Below, one piece after another: positions 19,654-28,684 of a DNA stretch of 64,000 nt; within the stretch, counting starts at the first letter, position 1; the number at the start of each line of letters is the position of its first letter. The stretch comes from Myxococcus qinghaiensis. GTDB taxonomy: Bacteria; Myxococcota; Myxococcia; Myxococcales; Myxococcaceae. Under the pieces are notes generated by a model, which worked only from the letters and a program-made list of their open reading frames with translations, had not been told where the DNA came from and made no database searches. Position numbers and translations under genes: made by a program. The stretch covers positions 186,001 through 250,000 of the forward strand of contig NZ_JAKCFA010000008.1 in the NCBI RefSeq assembly GCF_024198215.1, given 5' to 3'.

Positions 19654-21243
19654 TCAGTGCACCGGCTTCGCGACGGCGGCCGGGGTCTCCTTCACGGGTG
19701 TGAAGAGCAGGTCCTGGAAGTCGAAGCTGAAGTCGGTGAGCGGCGAGACGGGCTGCATGCGCATCTCCCCCACCGTGCCGTCCGGCTTGAGCGAGAAGGA
19801 CACGAAGGCATCCGCGTTGAGCGAGCGGTCCTTCCAGCGCGCGACGAAGGTGTCGTATTGCCAGTGCTCCAGTTCGCCGACGAGTCCCGGCGTGCGGCTG
19901 AAGCGCAGCACCAGCTTCTCCGCCTCACGCGTGAGCGTCACGTCGCCGTACCACGCGTCGCGGAACTTCCCCACATACGCGTCCAGCGGCAGCGACGGCT
20001 TGCTCTCCGTCTTCCGCCCCGCTTGCAGGCCCGCGACCTTCTCCTCCGCCTTGGCCTTCTTCGCGTCGTCGTCGGCCTTGAACGCGGCGACCCAGTCCGT
20101 CGCGGGCGCGCCCATGAACGCATCCAGCACCGTCCACACTGGAACCTCGATGGTGCCGCGCTCCTCCTGGTTCGTCAGCACGACGACGCCCAGCCCCAGC
20201 TCCGGCACCAGCGCCACCCGCGAGTAGTAGCCCGGCAGCGCGCCGCCGTGCCCCACCACCTTGTAGCCCCGGTAGTCGCGCAGCGACCAGCCCAGCCCAT
20301 ACGCCGCGAAGTTCGCGCGCAGCCCCGCCAGGGGCTTGGAGGGCTCGGTGACGGCCATCACCGTCTGCGCCGCCCACATCTCCTTCGACTGCGCCTCGCT
20401 GAACAGGCGCTTCTTGCCGTCCGTGCCGGGAATCACACCCCGGCCGAGCTGCGTCAGCATCCACTTCGACAAATCATTCACGCTGGAGTTGATGGCCGCC
20501 GCGGGCGCGTTGTTCTCGAAGCCCATGGGAGCAATCGCCTTGAGCACACCGTCCGCCTTCGCGTGCGGCGTGGCGACGTTGCCGCTCACGCGCAGGGCCT
20601 TGAAGAGCGTGCTGCTGTCGCGCATGCCCACCGGCACGAAGATGCGCTCGCGCACGAAGTCGCGCCAGTGCCGGCCGCTCACCTTCTCGATGACCTTGCC
20701 GGCCACGAGGTAGAGGATGTTGTCGTAGTTGTAGCGGCTGCGGAAGCTCGTCGCCGGGGGGATGTGGCGCAGCTTCGAGACAATCTCGTCCTCGGTGAAG
20801 GTGGACTGGGGGAAGTACAAGAGGTCTCCCGCGCCCAGCCCCAGCCCGCTGCGGTGCACGAGCAAGTCCCGAATCGTCAGCTCGCGCGTGACGTACGGGT
20901 CATGCATCTGGAACGACGGCAGGTGGTCCACCACGCGGTCGTCCCACTGGAGCTTGCCCTCCTCGACCAACATCGCCAGCGCCGCAGCCGTGAAGGCCTT
21001 GCTGTTGGACGCGATGCCGAACAGCGTGTCCGCCGTCACCGGCGTCTTGTCCCCGAGCTTGCGCACGCCGTAGCCCTTGGACAGCACCACCTTGCCGTCC
21101 TTCACCACGGCCACGGCGACGCCCGGCACATCGAAGGTCTTCATCGCCTTCTCGATGGTGGCGTCGAAGTCGGCGGGCAGTGACTGCGCGAAGGCCGGGG
21201 ACAGCGGCAGGACGACGAGGAGAAGCGCGAGGACGTGACGCAC
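19654..21243 (-). CDS. Secreted serine beta-lactamase-fold hydrolase
   Basis: This 529-residue protein starts at GTG 21243 with a signal peptide (VLALLLVVLPLSPAFA). The class C beta-lactamase/D-Ala peptidase fold shows the SxxK motif SNSK in FGIASNSKAF (about residue 81), the Tyr motif YNYDN, and a late KTG-like HGG in VVGHGGALPGY. The C-terminal 140 residues resemble the DUF3471 domain that often follows this fold. Substrates of the family range from peptides and esters to peptidoglycan, so the specific activity is unknown. Confidence 0.88.
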   Translation of the reverse strand: MRHVLALLLVVLPLSPAFAQSLPADFDATIEKAMKTFDVPGVAVAVVKDGKVVLSKGYGVRKLGDKTPVTADTLFGIASNSKAFTAAALAMLVEEGKLQWDDRVVDHLPSFQMHDPYVTRELTIRDLLVHRSGLGLGAGDLLYFPQSTFTEDEIVSKLRHIPPATSFRSRYNYDNILYLVAGKVIEKVSGRHWRDFVRERIFVPVGMRDSSTLFKALRVSGNVATPHAKADGVLKAIAPMGFENNAPAAAINSSVNDLSKWMLTQLGRGVIPGTDGKKRLFSEAQSKEMWAAQTVMAVTEPSKPLAGLRANFAAYGLGWSLRDYRGYKVVGHGGALPGYYSRVALVPELGLGVVVLTNQEERGTIEVPVWTVLDAFMGAPATDWVAAFKADDDAKKAKAEEKVAGLQAGRKTESKPSLPLDAYVGKFRDAWYGDVTLTREAEKLVLRFSRTPGLVGELEHWQYDTFVARWKDRSLNADAFVSFSLKPDGTVGEMRMQPVSPLTDFSFDFQDLLFTPVKETPAAVAKPVH

Positions 21244-21351
21244 GGGGACTCCAGGTTCCAGGAAGGGACTTTGGAAGCCCCCTCTCTATCGCACCTGGCG
21301 AACGCTCCCCAGCAGCCCCTATTCCGAGCTCGCGGGCACGCCCCGCGCGCC

Positions 21352-23631
21352 TCAGACGTAGCCGAAGCGGCGCCGCGCGAACCACTCCGCGCCGAGCAGG
21401 CCGATGAGGGCGACGAGGTAGTACCAGCGGTCCCACAGCGGCTGGTCCTTCGCGCGCCCCACCTCCACCACGGGAGGGTCCAACAGCGGCATGTCCGGCA
21501 GCCCGTCCTGGGGCAGCTTGTAGGCCTTGCCGCCCGTCACCTTGGCGATCTGCTCCATCAGCTCCGGCCGCACGGACGCGTCCGACAGCTCCGGCCCCAC
21601 GGCGCGCACCGCCACCGCGTCCTCGCCCTTGCCCAGGTCCGTCTCGCCTTTCTTCGCCGTCGCGAGCAGCTTGTACGGCCCCGGGTCCGGCGGCGCGAAC
21701 TCCAGCCGCACCACGCCGTCCGGCCCCGTGGCGCCCGTCTGCACCGCCACCGGCTTCTGCGTCGCCACCGAGAACAGCTCCACCCGCACCTGCGCGTCCT
21801 GCGCGGGCTGGTAGTCCGCGCTGCGCGCCTGCACCACCACCGCCACCGGACGCCCCGGCTCCACCGACGGCGGGTCCGCCGTCACCTTCAGCGTCGTCAG
21901 GTCCGGGTCTCTCACCAGCCACCGCAGCGCATTGCCCCAGAAGCGGTCATACGCGCGGCTGGGCGAGCCATCCCGGTGCGCGGCGAAGGCCCAGTACCAC
22001 GACGCATCCGTGGCCATGACCAGCGCCCGGCCCCGGCCGTAGTCCCACACGGCGACGAGCGGCGCGTTCTTCCCGTTCGCCGTGAGATGCGGATGCTCCA
22101 GCAACACGGTGGCGCCAGGGCGCGCGTACGTGAGGTTGGCGCCCGGAATCGGAGGCAGCTCGCCCCACGCGGCCTCGGTGCTGGACGCGCCGGAGCCGAT
22201 GGCGGTCACCGGGTGGCGCAGGCCCTCCGGCGTCAGGCGCGCGGTGAAGGGCTCCACGTTGGCGGGGCCCGCGGCGGCCACGGGCAGGGCCTCCATCAAC
22301 GTGGGCATGGTGGCGCGGCCTTCACCCAGCACGCTGTCGCCGCCAATCATCACGAAGGCGCCGCCGTTGTGGATGTAGCGCTCCAGGTTTCGCTCGTACT
22401 CGGCGATGGAGAGCGAAGGGTCCGCGTGCCCGAAGTTCTGGAAGATGACGACGTCGAAGGTGTCCAGCTTCGTGTCGAAAATCTCCTCCATGGGGAACGG
22501 GATGAGGGACAGCTCGCGCTCGTTCACCACGCCCGGGTCATCCGACAGCGTGCGCAGGATGTAGAACGAGATGAGGTCCACGTTGGCGTCCTGCTTCAAC
22601 AGGCCGCGCAGGTAGCGCTCGTCCCAGGACGGCCGGCCCACCACCAGCAGCACGCGCACCCTGTCTCTGATGACCTTCAGCGTGAAGGAGCGGCTGTTGT
22701 TGTCCGTCACCGCCTCGTCCGGGAAGGTGGGCACCGTCACCGTGTAGACGAAGCGGCCCGTCTGGTCCGGCGTGAAGGTGAAGGACACCGGCTTCACGTC
22801 GTCGTTCGTCTCCAGGCGCACCGTCTTGCTCGCCACCGTCTTGCCCTCCTGGCTGAGCACGACGGGAATCTCCTTGCCCCGGAAGCCGCGGCCGTGAATC
22901 TCCGCCTCCACGGTGAGCGAGTTGCGCACGAAGGCGAAGTCATCCACCTTCAAGCCCTCAATCGCCAGGTCCTTCAGCGCCTCCTGGCCCACGGTGAAGG
23001 TGGAGACGGGCACGCCCAGGTCCGCCAGCGCCGCGCGCGCACGGCCCACCACGCCCGACTTCAGCTCCGTGTTGTCAGCGCCATCGCTGAACAGCAGCAC
23101 GCCGGACAGCTTGCGCGCGCCCTGCCCCGCGCCCGCCGCCGCACGCAGCGCGGCCAGCAAGTCAGTAGAGCCCGCGCGAGGCGGCTCCTTGGCCAGCGAC
23201 GCGGGAGTCACCGGCGCCAGCTCCGGGTCGAACCCGTACATCTCCACCGTGAAGCGGTCCTGGAGTCCCGCGAGCGCCGGCGCCGCCTTCTCCAGGAACG
23301 TGGCCACCTCCGCGGCGCGCGTGGGGCCTCCGGGCTCCGAGGGGAAGCCCATGGACGCGGAGCGGTCCACCAGCACCGCGACGCGGTTCTTCATCCGCGC
23401 CACCTGGAGATGCCGGATGCCGGGCTCCAGGAGGAAGAAGAGCGCGGCCACGCCCGCGCCCACGCGCAGCGCCCACAACAGGACGCGACGTCCGCGCGAG
23501 GGCTCGCGACGCACGCCCCACGCGGCCAGCGCCACTCCCAGGAGCAGCCCGAGCGCGAGGAACACCAGCGCCCATGAAGGCAGGGGAGAGAGGCTGACGA
23601 GCTTCCAGGCGTTGAAGGTGGGGGAATTCAT
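21352..23631 (-). CDS. VWA/glutamine-amidotransferase-like membrane protein
   Basis: This is a 759-residue protein with two helices at the N terminus (residues 15-40 and 50-70) and one at the C terminus (YYLVALIGLLGAEWF). Between them are a von Willebrand A-like domain with the metal motif DRSAS (in VAVLVDRSASMGF), beta-sandwich-type segments, and a class I glutamine-amidotransferase-like domain (VLLVVGRPSWDERYL, VIFQNFG, GGAFVMIGG) without an obvious catalytic cysteine. This is the arrangement of proteins found in BatA/MoxR-type clusters. It follows the DUF4159 gene by 27-28 bases and is probably in the same operon. An envelope role is likely; the mechanism is unknown. Confidence 0.78.
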   Translation of the reverse strand: MNSPTFNAWKLVSLSPLPSWALVFLALGLLLGVALAAWGVRREPSRGRRVLLWALRVGAGVAALFFLLEPGIRHLQVARMKNRVAVLVDRSASMGFPSEPGGPTRAAEVATFLEKAAPALAGLQDRFTVEMYGFDPELAPVTPASLAKEPPRAGSTDLLAALRAAAGAGQGARKLSGVLLFSDGADNTELKSGVVGRARAALADLGVPVSTFTVGQEALKDLAIEGLKVDDFAFVRNSLTVEAEIHGRGFRGKEIPVVLSQEGKTVASKTVRLETNDDVKPVSFTFTPDQTGRFVYTVTVPTFPDEAVTDNNSRSFTLKVIRDRVRVLLVVGRPSWDERYLRGLLKQDANVDLISFYILRTLSDDPGVVNERELSLIPFPMEEIFDTKLDTFDVVIFQNFGHADPSLSIAEYERNLERYIHNGGAFVMIGGDSVLGEGRATMPTLMEALPVAAAGPANVEPFTARLTPEGLRHPVTAIGSGASSTEAAWGELPPIPGANLTYARPGATVLLEHPHLTANGKNAPLVAVWDYGRGRALVMATDASWYWAFAAHRDGSPSRAYDRFWGNALRWLVRDPDLTTLKVTADPPSVEPGRPVAVVVQARSADYQPAQDAQVRVELFSVATQKPVAVQTGATGPDGVVRLEFAPPDPGPYKLLATAKKGETDLGKGEDAVAVRAVGPELSDASVRPELMEQIAKVTGGKAYKLPQDGLPDMPLLDPPVVEVGRAKDQPLWDRWYYLVALIGLLGAEWFARRRFGYV

Positions 23632-23658
23632 CCAGGCTCTTGGCGTAGGGCCGGTGCT

Positions 23659-24417
23659 TCAGCGCCGCTTGTTAAGGATGAGCTGCAGGTGGACGGCGTC
23701 GTCCTTGTAGTCCAGGCAGAGGGCGTACATGCACACGTTGATGCCCAGCCGCACCGCCAGCTCCCGCTGCGGCTCGCCGCCGGGGCTCACGTCGAACTCG
23801 TAGTCCCCGGACTCGTTGCGGCTCCAGGCCCCGGCCACGTCGTTCTGCGAGTAGAGCACCGCCGCGCGCTTGCCCAGGTTGGCCGCCATCATCTGCGGCT
23901 TGTTGAGCAGCCGGCCCGGCGCCGCGTCCAAGAGGAAGAAGGACTTGAACACCACGTGTCCGGAGGGCACCTCCGCGAGCGGACTCTGCGGCAGCACGCG
24001 CGCCATCTCCCGACGGAAGCTGGCGTCGAAGCCGTCCCCGTCGCTGCCGTCGTTGGCGTCCGCGAGCATGAAGCCGCCGTACGTCAGGTAGCGCCGGAGG
24101 TTGGCGACCTCCGCGTCGTTGAGCGGGGGAAAGCCCCCGTCGCCGCCGAAGTAGAGGAAGGGGTACTCGAAGAGGTCGGGGCTGCTCAGCGCGAAGGGCC
24201 GTGCGTCCGGCACCACTTCGACGGACGTGCGCCGCTGCAGCTCCCAGGCGATGCGCCGCAGGCCGGACAGCCGCGCGTCCCAGCGGCCGCCGTGCTTCGC
24301 CACCGCGGGGATGAAGCGATTCTTCTCGCCGAACGCATGCGCACGCCCCGCCAGCAGCGGAGCAAGCGCGGCGGAGCCGAGCAGGAGGTTTCGACGGGTC
24401 AGACGCCGCGCGGACAT
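23659..24417 (-). CDS. DUF4159 protein with Tat-type signal
   Basis: This is a 252-residue protein. The N terminus MSARRLTRRNLLLG and the hydrophobic run ending AGRAHA form a twin-arginine-like signal. The body matches DUF4159, with LFEYPFLYFGGDGGFPPL, LRRYLTYGGFMLADAND and HVVFKSFFLLD. The ATG at 24417 is preferred over the one at 24426, because a TATATA box lies at about 24428-24433 and initiation would fall near 24421. It is the first gene of a pair with the VWA membrane protein; DUF4159 genes usually accompany such VWA genes. Confidence 0.82.
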   Translation of the reverse strand: MSARRLTRRNLLLGSAALAPLLAGRAHAFGEKNRFIPAVAKHGGRWDARLSGLRRIAWELQRRTSVEVVPDARPFALSSPDLFEYPFLYFGGDGGFPPLNDAEVANLRRYLTYGGFMLADANDGSDGDGFDASFRREMARVLPQSPLAEVPSGHVVFKSFFLLDAAPGRLLNKPQMMAANLGKRAAVLYSQNDVAGAWSRNESGDYEFDVSPGGEPQRELAVRLGINVCMYALCLDYKDDAVHLQLILNKRR

Positions 24418-24426
24418 AGAGCGCAT

Positions 24427-24467
24427 CTATATACCGTCGACGGGTGCTCGCATTCCCCGGTATAGAG
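24427..24467. promoter_or_regulatory. Divergent promoter region with mirrored TATA-type boxes
   Basis: CTATATACCG (24427-24436) and CGGTATAGAG (24458-24467) form an inverted repeat with one mismatch. Each contains a -10-like box pointing outward, to the DUF4159 gene on the left and the small membrane protein on the right. Both would start transcription only a few bases from the start codons. A regulator binding the dyad could control both genes. Confidence 0.45.
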
Positions 24468-24474
24468 CGGGCCC

Positions 24475-24738
24475 ATGGCAAAAGGCGGACAGACGCCCGA
24501 GCAGCCCGGCTCCCCCGAGGTCCGGGCGGCCTGGGCTCGCAAGGAGGCGGGAGACGTCGCCGGAGCACGGCGCGACGCCGAGCGTCTGCTGGCGGGCAGT
24601 CCCAGCCCCGAGGACCGGGCCGAGGCCGAGGAGCTGCTGCGCCACACCTCCACCCCCAAGGCCCTCTACGGCTTCGCCCTGCTCGCCGCCGCCGTCTTCG
24701 TGCTGCTGCTGCTATTGGCCTTGACCCGCTACGCTTAA
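24475..24738 (+). CDS. Small TPR-like protein with C-terminal membrane helix
   Basis: This is an 87-residue protein. Residues 15-60 form a TPR-like helical pair (AWARKEAGDVAGARRDAERL and EDRAEAEELL) and residues 67-83 a membrane helix (FALLAAAVFVLLLLLAL). It is predicted to be anchored with its soluble part in the cytoplasm. Function is unknown. It is the first gene rightward of the shared promoter region. Confidence 0.65.
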   Translation: MAKGGQTPEQPGSPEVRAAWARKEAGDVAGARRDAERLLAGSPSPEDRAEAEELLRHTSTPKALYGFALLAAAVFVLLLLLALTRYA

Positions 24739-24808
24739 GCTACATCGTCGGCGCCCGCGTGCCCCTGGGGGCAACATCGGGTCCGCCGCAATGCAAGGAG
24801 TTGGAGCC

Positions 24809-25519
24809 ATGGAAGGCCTCCTTCAGGCCCTGAAGGCCTATCAGGAGCTCAACCCGTCGGGCTGGGTCGGCATCTACCGCCTGCTGCCCATGTGGGCGGG
24901 CATCGTCTGCTGTGTCGCCGGGGTGACGCTGCTCCTGGTGGGCGGAGGCCCCCGGGTGTTCCGGGTGCTGGCCGGGCCCATCGGCGCGCTCCTGGGGCTG
25001 GTGTGGACGGGCGCCATCACCGCGAAGCTGGGCCTGCCGGACCTGGACCCGCGGGCGCCCTCCATCGTCGCGGCGGTGCTCCTGGCGCTAGGCTTCCTCT
25101 TCCCGCCCGCAATCACCTTCGTGGGCCTGGGCGTGCCGCTGGGCCTGTTGGCCGGGCAGATCGCCGGGCCACAGGACTTCCTGCTCGGCTTCGCGCCGGG
25201 GTTCATCATCGGCGGCCTCGTCGGCGCGCTCCTGCACCGGGTGGTCAGCGCCCTGGTGGCCTCCGCGGTGGGCGGGTGGGTGCTCGTCATCGGCGCGCTG
25301 GCGGCGCTGCACCAGTTCGGTGGGCTGGTGGCCGCCGTGGCCAGCAGGCCCTGGGGCGTCATCATCGCCGCGGGCCTGTTCGCCATCGCCGGCGCCGTCT
25401 ATCAGCTCGCCATGCGGCCCTCGCCCGAAGAGGCCGACAAGCAGCGCGCGGAGAAGGAGCGCCTCAAGCTCCGGCAGGCGGAGCAGCGGGCGCTCGAGAA
25501 ACGTTGGGGGGTCAAGTAG
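24809..25519 (+). CDS. Polytopic membrane protein of unknown function
   Basis: This is a 236-residue protein with about six hydrophobic helices between residues 25 and 205, and a charged C-terminal tail (EEADKQRAEKERLKLRQAEQ) that is probably cytoplasmic. The ATG at 24809 is chosen because AAGGAG lies nine bases upstream; an earlier ATG at 24791 overlaps that site. The repeated GPIGALLG and GVPLGLLAG segments recall DUF4203-like proteins. Function is not known. Confidence 0.68.
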   Translation: MEGLLQALKAYQELNPSGWVGIYRLLPMWAGIVCCVAGVTLLLVGGGPRVFRVLAGPIGALLGLVWTGAITAKLGLPDLDPRAPSIVAAVLLALGFLFPPAITFVGLGVPLGLLAGQIAGPQDFLLGFAPGFIIGGLVGALLHRVVSALVASAVGGWVLVIGALAALHQFGGLVAAVASRPWGVIIAAGLFAIAGAVYQLAMRPSPEEADKQRAEKERLKLRQAEQRALEKRWGVK

Positions 25520-25615
25520 ACGACCTCCTCCGGGAGCCGGCCGCGCTTTACCTCCAGCGTCGTGGCGCGTACATTCCGCCGCCTTTCCCCCCGGAATTCT
25601 CCCCCCAAAGGATTG

Positions 25616-27085
25616 ATGGGCCAGGTCAGGCGCAAGGAGTCGGAGAAGAAGCAGGAGTCCCCCTCGGAGCCCGCCCCCCGGCAGGAGCCTGGCGCCAGCA
25701 GCGCCTGGGTGAAGCCGGAGGGGATGTCGCGCCGGGGCTGGGCCGTGCTCGCCGCGCTGATTCTGGTCATCCAGTTCCCCCTCATCCACTACGCCCTGTT
25801 CCGCGGTGACGCGGACGTGACGGCGACAGTGCCCTACACCCAGGACTTCGCGGACCCGGGCGTGGTGAAGCGGGACTTCTTCTCCACGGGCGGCTACTGG
25901 CGGGTGATTCAGGGCGAGCTCTTGGCGCCGGGCGTGAAGAACAACCCGCTGTGGCTCCAGGCGCCGCTGCCGGACGACGTGGCCATCGAGTTCGACGTGC
26001 GCTCGGAGCTGCCCGAGGGCGACATCCGGGTGGAGGTCTTCGGCAACGGCGTGGACCCCAGCTCCGGGTACATCCTGGTGCAGGGCGGGTTCAACAACTC
26101 CCTGTCCGTGCTGGCCCGGCTCGACATGGGCGCGCCCAACATCGACTCGCTCAAGCGCCGCGCGGCGCGCAAGGCCGGCGCCCAGGGTGAGAAGACGGAC
26201 GACGGCGCCAAGGTCGAGGCCGCCGACATCGCCTCCGTGTTCAAGGACGACACCCGGGTGCGCGTGGAAGCGCGCGGCACGCCGGTGCAGGCCGGCCGCA
26301 CGTACCACTGGCGCATCGAGCGCCGCGGCTCGCTGTTGCGCTGGAGCATCGACGGAGAGCCCTTCCTGGAGTTCGACGACCCCCGTCCTCTCAAGGGGAA
26401 GGGGAATGACCGGCTGGGCCTGTCCGGCTTCGAGTCCCAGATTTTCTACGACAACCTGCGCGTGGACACGCCGGACCGGCTGCCCGCCCGCGTCGCCCCC
26501 GCCGCGCCCGTGATTCCCCCGGGCCCGTACGCGGACGACTTCAACCGCGACACGCTGGGAGACGCGTGGAACGTCACCAACCCCTCGGCCACGAAGCTGG
26601 TGGACGGCGCGCTGGTGGTGGAGCTGCTCCACAACCGCCCCGTGTGGCTGAAGCGGCCCATCCCCCGCGACGCGACGATTGAGTTCGACGCGTGGACGGA
26701 CAGCCCGGACGGCGACATCAAAATCGAGGCGTGGGGTGACGGTCGCTCCTTCTACGCCGGAGACCTGCGCCTGCAGTACACGGCGACGGGCTACGTCTTC
26801 ATCTTCGGCGGCTGGCGCAACACGCAGTCCGCCATCGCCCGCCGCAGCGAGCACACGCCGGACCGCGTGACGCGCGACGGGGCCTCCGTGGTGCCCGGCA
26901 AGCGCCACCACTTCAAGCTCACCCGGCGCGCGGGCACCCTCTCCTGGGAGCTGGACGGGCAGCCCTTCCTCACCCTCCAGGACGCCTCGCCCCTGGAAGG
27001 CACGCGCAATCAGTACTTCGGCTTCTCCGGCTGGAAGAGCCGGGTCCACTTCGACAATTTGAAGATCGAGCCGCTCGCCCCCTAG
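25616..27085 (+). CDS. Membrane-anchored protein with two LamG-like domains
   Basis: This is a 489-residue protein. After a charged Pro-rich N terminus, one membrane helix (GWAVLAALILVIQFPLIHYAL, about residues 42-62) anchors it. The outside part has two copies of a concanavalin/LamG-like domain: residues about 75-295 and 305-485. Each has the order F..D, W.VI/W.VT, LVV/ELLAPGV, IEFDVRSE/IEFDAWTD, GDIKIE, GYxF, YHW/HHFK, L.W.IDG.PFLEF/LTLQD, and FSGW.S..HFDNL. The copies are diverged, so the duplication is old. The ATG at 25616 is tentative; the frame is open back to 25562. A carbohydrate- or surface-binding role is likely. Confidence 0.72.
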   Translation: MGQVRRKESEKKQESPSEPAPRQEPGASSAWVKPEGMSRRGWAVLAALILVIQFPLIHYALFRGDADVTATVPYTQDFADPGVVKRDFFSTGGYWRVIQGELLAPGVKNNPLWLQAPLPDDVAIEFDVRSELPEGDIRVEVFGNGVDPSSGYILVQGGFNNSLSVLARLDMGAPNIDSLKRRAARKAGAQGEKTDDGAKVEAADIASVFKDDTRVRVEARGTPVQAGRTYHWRIERRGSLLRWSIDGEPFLEFDDPRPLKGKGNDRLGLSGFESQIFYDNLRVDTPDRLPARVAPAAPVIPPGPYADDFNRDTLGDAWNVTNPSATKLVDGALVVELLHNRPVWLKRPIPRDATIEFDAWTDSPDGDIKIEAWGDGRSFYAGDLRLQYTATGYVFIFGGWRNTQSAIARRSEHTPDRVTRDGASVVPGKRHHFKLTRRAGTLSWELDGQPFLTLQDASPLEGTRNQYFGFSGWKSRVHFDNLKIEPLAP

Positions 27086-27105
27086 CGGCCAAGGAAAGTC
27101 ACACC

Positions 27106-28674
27106 GTGCGCAGAGTTGGCATCTTCGGCTGGGGCGTCGTCGCCCCCCGGTCCAGGAACATCGAAGCGTTCGAGAGGAACCTCACGTCCTCCGAGAGCTG
27201 GCTGTCCCCTTTCAACGGCTTCGGGCCGGACAACTTCCTCGTCGGCACGCCGGACTTCAACCTGGCCGACTACAAGCCCTGGATTGACGAGCGCTTCCCG
27301 GCCAACCGCTTCTCGCAGCTGGAGCGGAAGATGGGCCAGCCGACGCAGTTCGCCATCGGCGCGTTCATCCAGTCGCTCGCGCAGAACCCCGGCCTGGAGC
27401 AGGAGCTGCAGGCGCTGGGGCCCCGCGCGCACGTCTACGTGGGCACCGGCCTGGGCGACCTGCCCACCATCCAGGCCATCTCGTTGGACCTGTACCGCGC
27501 CCAGCGCCGGTGGGACCGCTTCTGGGCCGCGCCGGAGCGCAACGCGGTGCTGCGCAAGTGGCTGGAGACGCGCGAGCCCTTGGCGGGCCTGCCGCCGGAG
27601 CCGTCTTCGGTGGAAGAGGGGCTCCGCGACGAGGCCGAGGACGCGTGGTGGCACTTCTGGACGGGCCACTCCACGGAGCTGCGCGAGTACCTGGCGGAGC
27701 TGCGCGACATCGAAGCCATTGGCGTGCCGGACGGCGCGGACGTGGAGTCCGCGAAGCTGGCCGTCATCAAGGACAAGCGCACCCGCAACGCCCGGCTGCA
27801 GAAGAAGTGGAGCGCGCCGGAGCCGCCCTGGAACGCCGTCTCCTCCAACGTGCTGTGGAACATCCACAACACGCCCGCCTCGCAGATTTCGATGCTGGGG
27901 CAAATCACTGGCATGACGTTCGCCCCCGTCGCCGCGTGCTCGTCCTTCGGCTACGGGCTGAAGCTGGCCATGAACTCGCTGCAGTTGGGTGAGGCGAAGG
28001 CCGTCGTCATGGGCATGACGGACGCGGCGCCCAACCCGCTCGTCGTGGGCGGCTTCTACAACGCCCGCGTCATCTCCGCGGACGCCGCCATCTCCAAGCC
28101 CCTCACCGCGCTTCGCGGCACGCACATCGCGGGAGGCGCGGTGGTGTGGGTGCTGGGCGACTACGACTACTTCACGTCCAAGGGCTTCAAGCCGCTGGGC
28201 ATGGAGCCCGTCTCCGTGGGCGTCACCGCGGACGCGGACCACATCATCACCCCGTCCAAGGAAGGCCCCACCCTGGCCATCCGCGAGGCGCTGGCCGCCG
28301 CGGGCTGTGAAGCCTCCGACGTGGGGAGCTGGGACCTGCACGCCACCGCCACGCCGGGTGACTACCTGGAGGTGCAGAACCTGCGGGACGTGCTGCCCGA
28401 GTCGGTGCTCATCACCGCGCGCAAGGGAACGTTCGGCCACGGCATGTCCGCGGGCGGCGGCTGGGAGCTGACGGCGCAGTACCTGGGCTTCGGACGCGGG
28501 CAGGTGTTCCCCACCCCGCTGAAGAAGAACGAACTCAACCAGCAGATTTCGCGCGTCCACGGCCGCTTCGTGTTCGACGAGGCCGTGGCGGCGCCCGCTG
28601 GCTGCGCGGGCAAGCTGTCCATGGGCGTGGGCGGCATCAACGCCTGCGTCATCTCCCGCCCCTGGAAGAAGTAG
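27106..28674 (+). CDS. Beta-ketoacyl synthase (KAS-type) with a large insert
   Basis: This 522-residue protein has the KAS triad in place: nucleophile Cys278 in ACSSFGYGL, His412 in DLHATATPGD and His445 in TFGHGMSAGG. The spacing resembles FabF, and the end GGINACVI is like the glycine-rich tail of the family. It is about 100 residues longer than FabF because of an insert at about residues 135-250, rich in W, R and E. It would condense an acyl primer with malonyl-ACP. It is not beside other fatty-acid or polyketide genes. The start is GTG at 27106 after an AAGGAAAG site. Confidence 0.85.
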   Translation: MRRVGIFGWGVVAPRSRNIEAFERNLTSSESWLSPFNGFGPDNFLVGTPDFNLADYKPWIDERFPANRFSQLERKMGQPTQFAIGAFIQSLAQNPGLEQELQALGPRAHVYVGTGLGDLPTIQAISLDLYRAQRRWDRFWAAPERNAVLRKWLETREPLAGLPPEPSSVEEGLRDEAEDAWWHFWTGHSTELREYLAELRDIEAIGVPDGADVESAKLAVIKDKRTRNARLQKKWSAPEPPWNAVSSNVLWNIHNTPASQISMLGQITGMTFAPVAACSSFGYGLKLAMNSLQLGEAKAVVMGMTDAAPNPLVVGGFYNARVISADAAISKPLTALRGTHIAGGAVVWVLGDYDYFTSKGFKPLGMEPVSVGVTADADHIITPSKEGPTLAIREALAAAGCEASDVGSWDLHATATPGDYLEVQNLRDVLPESVLITARKGTFGHGMSAGGGWELTAQYLGFGRGQVFPTPLKKNELNQQISRVHGRFVFDEAVAAPAGCAGKLSMGVGGINACVISRPWKK

Positions 28675-28684
28675 CGCGCGGGCT

